Assembly: GCF_000226115.1 (NCBI RefSeq)
Contig: NC_016460.1
Span: 1,612,001 to 1,676,000 of the forward strand
Length of the DNA: 64,000 bases
Source: Thermothielavioides terrestris NRRL 8126
Taxonomy: Eukaryota; Ascomycota; Sordariomycetes; Sordariales; Chaetomiaceae
Direction of reading: 5' to 3'
The notes under the pieces were generated by a model, which ran no database searches, had not been told where the DNA came from, and was given only the letters and a program-made list of their open reading frames with translations. The first letter of the stretch is position 1. The number at the start of each line of letters is the position of its first letter. A program made the translations under genes and the position numbers. This document shows, one piece after another, positions 48,830-58,180 of the stretch.

Positions 48830-49582
48830 TCTGCGTTGAACCGTCAAGGTCAGCCAAACCGTTTCGTCGCCTTGGCACGCAAGCAAAACTCACCTTGTAC
48901 TTGACGCGCTCACTCCCATCCAGCATCTGGATGATCTCGTGCTGGATATGGTGCCCAAACGCCGGCAGCACTCTGGCCCAGACGAACCAGTATACCGTTC
49001 CGATGGCAAGCAGGCTCGTGCCGAGCGTCGGCACCACGCAGAACTGCACGTTCACCAGGAAGTAGTTGGGGATGAAGGGCGCCGCCTACACAAACAGCAG
49101 TGAGACGATCCAGAAGATGGACAGCAGCGGTGAACTGTGGGAGGTCGTCCGCTGGTCAGCTCAACGCTCCAAAGGCGGTTAGGCATCATCACCGAATAAG
49201 GCTTCGGAGACGCAGCGGGAAGCACGGGGCGTATATGAGAGGGGAAACTGTACCCTCGATCCAGTTCCCGCTGTAGTTGAAGCCGTTGGTGACAAACGTG
49301 TGACATCCTCGGTGACCGACCCCAGGATGAGAGCATAGGTGAAGATCCAATGCTGTAGGCTGGGACAAGCTGGGCATTGGCTGCTTTGACTACTGAGATG
49401 CTTTCGAAGCGGTAGCGGCGATCGTCGGATGTGACAACAATGCTCCGGCCAGCTGGCCGGGTCGCGGCACCGACGGTTGCGGGATCAAGGCCGGGTTTGA
49501 AGAGGTTGGAGAGAGGGACGGTGGCCTCGTCGTCGACCGGGGGGAGGTTGGGCGTCACGGAGCGGCCCTGAGCCGGCATCAT
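48830..49582 (-). pseudogene. Decayed amino-acid permease (APC family) remnant
   Basis: Fragments of a transporter lie in different minus-strand frames. An N-terminal hydrophilic stretch (from 49582) is followed by HWIFTYALILGSVTE, then FVTNGFNYSGNWIEG in another frame, then SIFWIVSLLFV. After an in-frame TAG come AAPFIPNYFLVNVQF, LGTSLLAIGTVYWFVWARVLP and the hydrophilic end IQHEIIQMLDGSERVKYK. The last part looks like the C-terminus of a fungal methionine-type permease and is followed by a GTGAGT donor. At least two frame breaks and a stop separate segments that should be contiguous. Some breaks could be introns, but the central shift within tens of bases is best read as decay. The first ~130 codons may belong to the same gene. 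Confidence 0.55.
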
Positions 49583-50323
49583 GGACCTCGCCGCGCAAGC
49601 GCCGTCAGCTCAACCGGCCATGATGGTGTTGCTCTGGCACGGAGAATGGGAGGAATCGACACCTCGCGTGCGTGCCTCTCCGTGCCTCTCCGCCAGAGCA
49701 TGCATAGGAAAGATGTTGCCGCGCGGTTAGGCAAGGTAGCGACTACACCCAAAGAACGGGACAACCTGGCGGCGGGACAGGGGAGGGCAGCGAACTATTT
49801 TGCGTTGAAAGGTTGAATTGAATATGTACTCCGTTGGTGGCGGTTCCATGTTGCAAGAGGGAAGGAGTTTATGTCAGCTTGGATTTTGCCCACCCAACTC
49901 ATTGAGTGAACCGAATGCTTCTCGGCTCAGGGACGATCGCAGCAACTGTCTCCAAACCCACCCGATGCAGAAGACATACCCGTCTTTACCTTCTCTACTT
50001 GAGGTAAACTTTCTGAGCTGATGAAATCTGACTTCGAAACCAGAATACCGCCTAGTCCCCGCCCAGTTTGCCCACTATCGCCAGCACGCAATAAACCATA
50101 AACATCGCTATCCCATGCTCGCCAAGTCGTCCCAACCGCTCAACGCCAATTCGCCCCGTTCGTCAGATTGTTTGCCTGTACCCTTCCTTCCTAATTTCTC
50201 CGCGCGGCCCGTGCCTTGACTTCATTGCCACCTCCACGGATAACAAAAGTCAGAAACCTTTCCCACTCTCTCCATCGCACTACCGCCCCCCCCCCCCCCC
50301 CCCCCCGCCGTCGCTTGGGCGTG
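49583..50323. other. Intergenic, NC2-alpha 3' flank
   Basis: No supported gene. Includes C21 at 50286-50306, ending 17 bp from the NC2-alpha stop codon. Confidence 0.6.
50286..50306. repeat. C21 homopolymer (G21 on the NC2-alpha sense strand)
   Basis: Uninterrupted run directly downstream of the NC2-alpha stop codon, so probably transcribed as G21 in its 3' UTR. Confidence 0.95.
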
Positions 50324-51565
50324 CTAGACTTTCTTCTTTCTCCCACCACCGGCACCCCTCTTCCTCTTCCCCCCAGAGGCACCACCAGAGACGCCATCCC
50401 CGGCGCCGTCCTCATCACTGTCGCTCTCCGCCTTGACCTTGTTGCTGCTGCTGCCACCGCCGCCGCCCTTCCCGCTCTTCTCCTCGTTCTCGACCTTGGC
50501 GACGATGTCGGTCAGGAAATCCCACTGCTCGTCCGCCTCGACGACCTGGCGCAGCATCTGCGCCGACACGCGCTTCGAGTTGCGCTGCCGCGCGAGCTCG
50601 GCGCTGCGCGTCACCAGCGCCACCATGAACAGCTCCAGCGCCTTGCCCACCGCGATCGGCGTCTGCTGCGCCACCTTGCCCACCTCCTCGTCCGCCTGCA
50701 TGATGCGCTTGATGCGCGCCGTCGGGAACTTGGTCTTCACCGGCCCGGGCTCGATCGTCGTTGTCGCGCCGGCGGCGGCGGCGGCGGTGATGGTGGAGGA
50801 GGAGGAGGAGAGCCCGGCCGAGGCGTCGGTGCTGGCTTCAGATCCCGCTGCCTGCGAGGCCAATGCCGCCGCTGCCGCCGCGGCGGCGGCTCGTCTTGGC
50901 GGCATTGTGCTTTCGGGTTGTTGTGACGGGGGCGGAGCTGAGGGTATGGGGTATTCGTAGGACTCGCGCACTTGAGCTTGTGCTGCGGTCAGGGGGTGGA
51001 AAGTCGGCGCTGGAATCTGAGGATGCGCTGTCTGCGTCTGCTGGTACTGATATTGAAAGCTGCCACGGTAAGGAGGCTGGTAGGCTGCCGACTGCGGTGG
51101 GTGCGGCGGAGCCTGTGTGTCGGCGTATCTGGTGCCCGGTTGCGCGTGTCCGGGTCCCGGATGACTTTGTGCGCGAGGGAGACAGTCCTTGTGCTGAGCG
51201 GTCGGCGAATATCCTTCACCGACACCAAATCCTGCCGGTGGTGGTGCTTGGCTGGAATGGGGATAGCTGTTTGTGGACCGTGCTTGTGAGAGGGTCTGTG
51301 GCGGTGTCGCCAGCTGGTACTTGTATCCGTAGTGCTGCCGGTCTTCCTGCTGAGGCGCATGCGCTTGCTGCTGGTAATATGCGCCGGCTGGTGAATATGT
51401 GCTGGAAGCAGACTGCTGCAGATGCGAAAAGTTCGAGTGGGATGACTGTGATAATAACTCTTGCTGCCGGGGTACTTCTGCAGGTTCCGCCGGCGGTGTG
51501 GGGCCCGCCGAGTAAAAGGACGACAGGTCCGGACTCTTGGGGGCGTAAGAGCCGTCGCCAGACAT
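50324..51565 (-). CDS. BUR6: Negative cofactor 2 alpha (NC2-alpha / Bur6 / DRAP1)
   Basis: Intronless frame of 413 residues from the ATG at 51565. The histone fold lies at ~273-360: [73 protein letters not shown]. This is the H2A-like half of NC2, which with NC2-beta binds TBP and blocks TFIIA/TFIIB. The first ~230 residues are Gln/Pro/Ser/Tyr-rich, unlike the short yeast and human proteins. An internal start [10 protein letters not shown] just before the core could give a short form. The C-terminal tail is acidic then Lys/Arg/Gly-rich ([16 protein letters not shown]), a likely nuclear localisation signal. Confidence 0.93.
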   Translation of the reverse strand: MSGDGSYAPKSPDLSSFYSAGPTPPAEPAEVPRQQELLSQSSHSNFSHLQQSASSTYSPAGAYYQQQAHAPQQEDRQHYGYKYQLATPPQTLSQARSTNSYPHSSQAPPPAGFGVGEGYSPTAQHKDCLPRAQSHPGPGHAQPGTRYADTQAPPHPPQSAAYQPPYRGSFQYQYQQTQTAHPQIPAPTFHPLTAAQAQVRESYEYPIPSAPPPSQQPESTMPPRRAAAAAAAAALASQAAGSEASTDASAGLSSSSSTITAAAAAGATTTIEPGPVKTKFPTARIKRIMQADEEVGKVAQQTPIAVGKALELFMVALVTRSAELARQRNSKRVSAQMLRQVVEADEQWDFLTDIVAKVENEEKSGKGGGGGSSSNKVKAESDSDEDGAGDGVSGGASGGKRKRGAGGGRKKKV

Positions 51566-52951
51566 GGCTGGGGCTGCAATTCTCGCAAGGGCCAACCGAA
51601 ACCAAAAAAAGGAACAAATAAGCAAACAACAACGTGCGCAATTGTAACAAAAACCGGCGATTTACAATAGGCCGCACACCCTCTGATGGGTCGCGTCTCA
51701 ACGGCTTCAAGTTGCGCTGGTGGGGCGTCGACTCTCGGTCACAAACCAAAACCGACACAAGGGTTGGAGCGGGGTGGTTGGAGCTACCAGAGCTTGGTAT
51801 TTAACACAGTCGCAGCTCTTCTGTGGCTGGGTCAAAGGGGAAGGGGCGATAATGGAGGGGTAGGTTTGCAGGTGGGGCCCAACTTTGGTGCAGGCAGAAC
51901 TGGGGCCAAGTGGCCAAAGAAAGACTGGGATCGATCGGCACGGTTGCAGGGATCAAGCTTGTGAAGCTGTTTGGCTGTGAGGTGGGCGACAGCCACACCA
52001 CAATGCTGTGTAATGTAGTTACACAGTAAGTTACTCCGTAATTCGTAGGGTGCTCGGTATCCGTATTCCTAGTCAATGGGGACGCGCTGCTTGGAACATG
52101 TGCGACACAGAGTTACCTACCGTATTGAAAACTCCCGTCGTCTTCATAAGAGAAGGGTTTCTTAAGAAGTCATGGTTCTGACCATATGGCTTAATCCGCA
52201 TTACCTGTGAAGTTTGTGAATACAAAACAATATGACATTCACAGATATCCTGTGTAACTCAGGTAGTGGCATACGGACGAAAGCTTGGCGTTACACTTTA
52301 CTGTGTAAAGATCAAATCTGACAGCGTGAAGTGTCATTTATCCAATTACACTATGTTTCACACAATTTAACTTTGGTAGGTAGCTGAAGACTCCAATGTC
52401 GTAATCTTGCGCATCTGAGTCAGTGATCAAAAGGCTGCCTAATGTTGCGACTATACGCACAGTGGATTGACGACGATCTGCGCGGCTGGCAAAGATGTCA
52501 TTAACCCGGTCGGGCAACGCCCCATGCCCCATTTTTTACCGCGTCTCGATGCTGACCTCGAATGGACCACATCTCCAGTTGGACCATCAACAGTAGAGTC
52601 GCCAATTCATTCACAAGCTTCCATCCATCCCAGCAAAGGTATACTACATTTTTCCCCACCACCCTGTCTCTGCATCGAATGCGCTGTCTATGATGACCCC
52701 CAAGGCCGGAGACCAGAACAAGGCGTTGAAGAAACCGAGCACTCGCGCTCTGGGGTCATCTTCGCCCAAATGTCGATGATGGCGAATCGAAAAAAATGAC
52801 TTGATCTAATCTGAGGACACGTTGCCGTCCCGATAGTCTTGCTGAAGCCCATGACTCGCTCAGAGACCAGGCATGGCTGACCTCTGGAGTCGTCGCAGGC
52901 ACCCCGTTGAGCTGCCCAGGCAACTGCCCGAAGGGAACAAGATCCAGGCAG
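51566..52951. other. Intergenic with AT-rich island
   Basis: No supported gene. The stretch ~51990-52460 is clearly AT-richer than its surroundings and repeats short ttacacagt/actgtgtaa motifs in both orientations. It could be a decayed repeat or a regulatory/origin-like segment. The first ~400 bp are the NC2-alpha promoter side. Confidence 0.5.
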
Positions 52952-53550
52952 CTACCGGTCCTCAGCCATGCCCGCATGTATCAACTTGGTCGCCGCGACC
53001 TCCGTACGGAACGCTGCGCTGCCTCGGTGCCCTTCAGCTTGGCGTTGTGCTGCGCCTTCTCCGCCACGAGTGCGAGCTGGCCCCGCAGGTTGCTGACTGC
53101 GTGCGCGATGGCTAGAGGTTTTGTCGAGCAACGGCGCTGTATGTGCCAACGTCTCCACGAGTGTGGGTGGGAACGGTATTGACGACTGAATACGGGGGGG
53201 GGGGGGGGGGGGGGGGAATTGCGCTGCTTGGGGGTCATGGACCTCGAGCTCGACCGCCTCGCCAGAAGCGCTGGTGAGAACACTTCGCAAAGCCGAACTC
53301 GGTGAGCGGCAATATCCAAAGCCACTGTGGGCGTACTTACTGCGAATAGAAGTGGATGAGACGGGCCAGGTCGATGGGGCTGATGTTCTGGGCGTGCTTG
53401 TCTGCCCCTGCTGGCGCTGCCTAGCGCGCGTGGGTACAGAGGGGATGAGGAATGTAGACTTGGCTGGCTTACGGGACACTGCAGGAGGCCGCGGATGCGA
53501 GCATGACACTTCATCGCGTACAGCGTCTCCTGGACGCATGCACTGCACAT
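52952..53550 (-). pseudogene. Frame-broken gene of unknown function containing G23
   Basis: Coding-like pieces run down the minus strand. MCSACVQETLYAMKCHARIRGLLQC starts at 53550, with a possible GTAAGC donor after it. Next come KHAQNISPIDLARLIHFYS (ending at a GTAAGT donor at 53340) and, after CTCACCAG, ASGEAVELEVHDPQAAQF directly into the C23 run. Then come LVETLAHTAPLLDK in one frame, HAVSNLRGQLALVAEKAQHNAKLKGTEAAQR in a second and RTEVAATKLIHAGMAEDR back in the first, ending at 52952. The two introns look intact, but the last exon needs two frame changes. I do not recognise the family. It may be a recent pseudogene or a real gene with sequence errors near the homopolymer. Confidence 0.5.
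53194..53216. repeat. G23 homopolymer
   Basis: Uninterrupted run of 23 G on the plus strand, inside the last exon of the frame-broken minus-strand gene, where it would encode poly-Pro. Confidence 0.95.
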
Positions 53551-53750
53551 CTCAGCTCCTGAATATTGTCTTACCCTTGTCTGCGCCGTTCCCGTACCGC
53601 GCAGTAGCCTCAGGTTACATTCCTAACCATCTGATTCGGGGAGGTTCGGGCAGAAGTTACCATGAGACTTAGCGCCCGGCGAGCACAGGCAAGCAGATGG
53701 CGTCGGAGATCAAGTCAGCCCCTTGCAGCTCTCGACTTAAATTACTCAAA

Positions 53751-55049
53751 TCATATGGGGTACACTTGGCCCAAGTCCAACTTGGGATAATGTTTGTTGT
53801 CTTCCGTGACGTGATCGAGGACGTCTGCCCAGGCAAACCCGGTGCCCCCGATGCGGAACCGTTCCGCATACCAGGTCGTGGTCGTGGGGGTGCCATCGTC
53901 GCTCGCTTTGTCAAAGCCGTACAGCACCCACCCGCCGACGGTGGAACATTCCTCGATCGTGAGAGCCGGCACCAGTTGCTCGTCGCGCACGGTCCTGAGC
54001 AGCGACCGCCAGCTTCCGCCTTGATCTCCGCCAAAACAGATGCCCTGGAGGCGCACCTCCTCGAGCGTGTCTTTATGGCCGCGCAACAGCGATATGAGTT
54101 CACGCTCGGTACATTGGAGTTCCCCGAGGCCCAGAAATCGCAGGTTTGGCAGCCGCAATCTCTGTGAGAGGCCGTTCATCAATTCTGGCCGGTCGATCTC
54201 CCCTTCGAATCGGATGTACAGGCTCTGCAGTTTCGGGAAAAGCATGATGAAATCTAAGACCATCTCCAGCTCATCGTTGACGGGGTCGAACGTCCAGTTT
54301 TCGGCCGCAAATCTTAACCACAAACTGGAAAGGCTGATGGGACGCTTTCGGACGTATTGCAGGGCCGGCCTGGTGGAGCTGGGCAGCATGCCAGGGCTGA
54401 TGCCGCCCCCGTGTTCGCTTCCAATAGCTATATCTAACTCGGCGAGGGAAGGTTTGCCGGTGGCGACGGCCAGCACAACAGCGCAGAGCGCCTTTTGCAC
54501 GAACTCGATAGTGTAGGGGGACATGAACAGACGCAGATACTGCGGACCCGCCCGGGGTTCCACGATCGGCCCCCACCTCGGCCACTCGGTCGCGTCAATC
54601 ACGACCGACTCCAAGTTCGGGAGGCCTGCCATCGCTTGCGCCAGATACGTGGTGCCGAGTCCCGTTTCCATCAGGGCTTCCTGGTCTATGAGCAGGAGGC
54701 TGTACTGCCGCGCTTCCTCCTCGACAGACTTTGATTCGTGCGCCGCGTCGCCGGACAACCGGCTTCTGCTGGCGTCAGGACCAAGATCCGGCCGCAAGTG
54801 GTCCATGAGGACGACCAGAATCCTCACTGCGGGACCGAACACGGGATGGCGGGAGATCTCGACGAGGGTTTCCAGGCTGTCCTGCTGCAGCAGGACACGG
54901 CGCCTCTCGAAGCATGTCTTGGCGAGGGGGATCTGTGCGACGCCGCCCAGGCGTCGAGATACCAGTCGCAGGGCGCGCAAGTCTTCAGGGTCGACCGCGC
55001 GGACGATGAGAAGCAGGATTTCATCTGGGAGGTGCAGGAACGCGGGCAT
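53751..55049 (-). CDS. F-box protein
   Basis: Intronless frame of 432 residues from the ATG at 55049; the frame is open upstream but has no earlier ATG. An F-box lies at ~3-40 (LHLPDEILLLIVRAVDPEDLRALRLVSRRL). Leucine-rich, irregular repeats follow, typical of fungal F-box proteins (GLPNLESVVIDATEW, LFPKLQSLYIRFEGE, LPNLRFLGLGELQCTERELISLL). No WD40 or other C-terminal domain. It is probably a substrate adaptor of an SCF ubiquitin ligase; the substrate is unknown. Such genes are often lineage-specific and variable. Confidence 0.88.
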   Translation of the reverse strand: MPAFLHLPDEILLLIVRAVDPEDLRALRLVSRRLGGVAQIPLAKTCFERRRVLLQQDSLETLVEISRHPVFGPAVRILVVLMDHLRPDLGPDASRSRLSGDAAHESKSVEEEARQYSLLLIDQEALMETGLGTTYLAQAMAGLPNLESVVIDATEWPRWGPIVEPRAGPQYLRLFMSPYTIEFVQKALCAVVLAVATGKPSLAELDIAIGSEHGGGISPGMLPSSTRPALQYVRKRPISLSSLWLRFAAENWTFDPVNDELEMVLDFIMLFPKLQSLYIRFEGEIDRPELMNGLSQRLRLPNLRFLGLGELQCTERELISLLRGHKDTLEEVRLQGICFGGDQGGSWRSLLRTVRDEQLVPALTIEECSTVGGWVLYGFDKASDDGTPTTTTWYAERFRIGGTGFAWADVLDHVTEDNKHYPKLDLGQVYPI

Positions 55050-55505
55050 GATGAAAGCCCGGCGATGGAGGAGTTGGGGAGCAGGACCCAGGAGATTGGG
55101 AGTTCGGAATCCTTGTTGCTGTGGTTGTCGTGGATTCAAGATACATTATGAGTGGCTGGGCATGACCTGATTACTTCTGGCAAACGCGCTGGATGAGTGG
55201 ATGGAACGGAATATTGATTGCTTCCGCCATGGCCCCCAACAACTCTTCCGAGCAACAATGGGAGATGTGGCGGTCCCCAAAACGGAAACCGGCCTCCATG
55301 GAGGAGACACGCAGGTGAGGTGGACTATATGCCGCCGGCGGCCGCCCACAACAAGAGAATTGTTGAATCTGGTATCGTTGGGTTGTTTCTGCCCGAGTCC
55401 GAACTCAGAAACAGACCAGCACGGAAACGGGCATATCTCCCTGTTGATTACCATCACTTTTTCGCTGTATCCTCTCATGATATAATTCGACTGCTCATCA
55501 GTCAT
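55050..55505. other. Intergenic between xylulokinase and the F-box gene
   Basis: 456 bp; 3' flank of xylulokinase and 5' side of the F-box gene, both on the minus strand. Nothing else recognised. Confidence 0.6.
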
Positions 55506-57383
55506 TCACGTATTCCTCGCCACCTTCAGAATCCTCTCCTCCATCTCCTCAAACGCGCCAAGCACGTTCCCATACCTCTCGAAGACGCCCTCCCGGTACC
55601 CGTCGTCGACCTTCCGGATCGCGCCCTCCTCGCGCCAGCGCTTCCCAATCAGCTCGTCGAACGTCTCGCCGTCGGCGCGCTCGAACGCCCAGACGGCCTT
55701 GTAGGCGCCGCCGAGCGCGCAGGCGTTGCCGCCGACGTCCAGCTTGTACACGCCGTCGGCGCCGCCCAGCACGTCGCCGAGGACGCGCGCGATCGCCGGG
55801 TTCAGCGACCCGCCGCCGACGAGGTAGATGCGCCGCGGCTGGGCCGGCAGGCGGCGGCCGCCGCCGCTGTCGGGGCTGGCGACCAGCTTCTGGCTGCGCA
55901 GGCGCATCGACAGCGCCTGCGACTCGACGATGGCGCGCGCGTCCGTCTCGGCCGGCCAGCCCTGCGCCGCCTCCTGCAGGTCGCTGCCGTCGGCGGCGTT
56001 GCAGGTGTACCGCCAGGTGCCCGCGCGGATGTTGGGCACGATCTCCGGGAGGTAGAAGTACAAGCCCAGCTTGGCGCGGTCGGACGAGCCCGGGCGCACG
56101 TCGAGCGGCGGGGTGGCCAGGGCGTGCTTGTTGAAGGTGGTCCAGGGGTCGGCGGAGGAACCGCCGTCGGCGGGCTTGGGCAGGGCGTCGCGCACCTTCT
56201 CGCGCGCCAGGCCGCCGTTCTTGTAGCACAGCATGAACATGTACTGGCCAGGCGTGGTCGGGTGGTTGAAGAAGTGGTAGCTCGGATCGGGCTTGTAGAC
56301 GGGCGTGATCATGAGGAAGGTGGTGCTGGTGCCCAGGCTCACGATTGCGTCGAGTGGGCGGAGGGGTAGGGCGAGGATCGTCGCCGGGTTGTCGCCCGTG
56401 AAGGGCGCCACCTCGCAGTCGGGGCTGAAGCCGTACTTGGCCGTGAAGTAGCTGCTGATGCGGCCCATGCTGCCGCCGCCGTCTTGTCGCACTTCGCCCA
56501 ACTTGCTGCGCAGCTCGGCGACGCCCTCCTTGCCCGCGGTCAGTTCGAGAAGCGGCTCGGACCAGCTGTTGCTGGCGATGTCCCAGAGATTCATGCCGCA
56601 GACATCGCTGATGTCCATCGGGGCGACGGCGCCGAGGAAGAGCGAGGCGAGAAAGGAGGATACGAGGGAGATCCGGGAGGTGGCGGCGTACATGTCGGGG
56701 AGCTTGCGCCGGAGGCGCATTATTTGGGTACCGGTGAAGCGCTGTCAAGCTAATTGTGAGTCTCGTCTGTATGTAGAGCGACTGAGCACCCTGGGGCGTC
56801 GTTGTATGTACTAACATGGTGTGCCGCACTCCCTGTGACTTCTGCCAGCCGCTCGGCTGACCCGAGCTTCGCATCGAACTGATCGCACTCGGCCTGCGTG
56901 CTGTGATCCTGCCAGTTCGGGGCATACGGATGCGAAAAGGCCTCGGTCAGCTGCTCGACCAGCGACCTGTCCGACTTCAAGCCGCCGAGCAGGGTCTCAG
57001 CCTGCCGGCTCCAGTAGACGCTCCCATGCTGCTGGCAGGAGCCGCTGATGCCCCGGATGCGGCCCAGGGGTGTGTTCTTCTCCTGCAACCGCTGCAGCAC
57101 CAAGTCGAGAGACTCGAGCCACAAGGCCACTGGTGCAAAAACCTCCCCTTCCTCCTCGTTGATGAGCACGCCCTTCTTGATGCCGTACTTGGCGCCGAAG
57201 TCCTGGTCGAAGTCAACCTTGGCGTCCGAAACCACCTGGAGGTCGGATTGGACGACAATGGCTGGAAGCCAGGAGATGTTGTTTAGCTGGGTTCATTTCG
57301 TCCGAAGTTCCTGGTGTTTAGCGCGCACCTTTGAGCTGCTGGGTCGAGAGATCGAGCCCCAGATAGAGGGGTCCGTCACCCAT
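55506..57383 (-). CDS. xkiA: D-xylulose kinase
   Basis: Complement join of 55506-56741, 56816-57261 and 57329-57383, encoding 578 residues, the usual fungal length. FGGY-family motifs are in place: phosphate-binding [10 protein letters not shown] near the N-terminus, [12 protein letters not shown] near 90, RFTGTQI restored across intron 2, catalytic-region [13 protein letters not shown] near 210, and [19 protein letters not shown] near 475. It phosphorylates D-xylulose to xylulose 5-phosphate, linking xylose and arabinose catabolism to the pentose phosphate pathway. Introns are GTGCGC...CTTCCAG (67 bp) and GTTAGT...TGACAG (74 bp). It is divergent from the SLP1-like gene. Confidence 0.96.
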
Positions 57384-58180
57384 TGCGGCCCGTGTAAGTG
57401 GAATGAGGGAGGGAAGCAGTCCGGTCTTCGAAGCCTAAAAGCACAACAAACACCACGTCAAGATCAGGTCACAACGGCGCCACAAGATAATCCAACCCAG
57501 ACAGAAATTCTTCGCGAGAGAAAGGGAGCGAGGGATCTAGTTCCCTTCCATTTTCCCCTCGAGACGTGGGGTCGCCTCCATCACAGGTACCTGGCGGGGC
57601 GCACTGCCCCACGCTTGACAGCATGCAGCCTCGTCGGGAGGCATTTAGCCTGATATCCGAGCTGCGATCTGGACCAATGTCGACTCGGCATCATGCAGCC
57701 CGAGTCTCCAGGCGGGCGGGAGGCGTGCGCTTGGTGTCTGCATGTGCCGATGCCGCACTACATCATACACGAATTGGCTCCGCACCGTCTGTGGTCTTTT
57801 TTCCCTTTCTTAAAAAGAACAGAAATATGGGAAAATGCCCGGACGGTGTAGAAATTCAGCACCTTCACTGAAGCTTGGCTTGCAAAGCGGGTTGCTCAAG
57901 CATAACCCTAACCCGCGCTTTGCTAGCTGAAGGCCCTTGTGAGCAGGTACCGCTTGACGGAATGCCAAACTGGAAACTGCCAGCTTGCATCCGCACGCAC
58001 CCTTTTAGCGCAGTTTTCGCCTGACATTTTTCCCGCGCCAATAACGGGGCAGGATTGTCCCCCTGGAACCTGATGAAAGCGGACCGAAATACAACTTCGA
58101 GACGCCGCGCTTGAACGACGACTCCATCGTCATCAGCGCCATGGACCAGCCAGGACCCCGTACAACGACCTGAGGAAAGC
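57384..58180. promoter_or_regulatory. Divergent promoter region, xylulokinase / SLP1-like
   Basis: 797 bp shared upstream region. Contains a T/C-rich patch near 57790-57815. I did not identify a specific XlnR/CreA-type site with confidence. Confidence 0.45.

Noticed and set aside
55218..56369. 383-codon plus-strand frame
   Set aside because: Antisense shadow of the xylulokinase gene.
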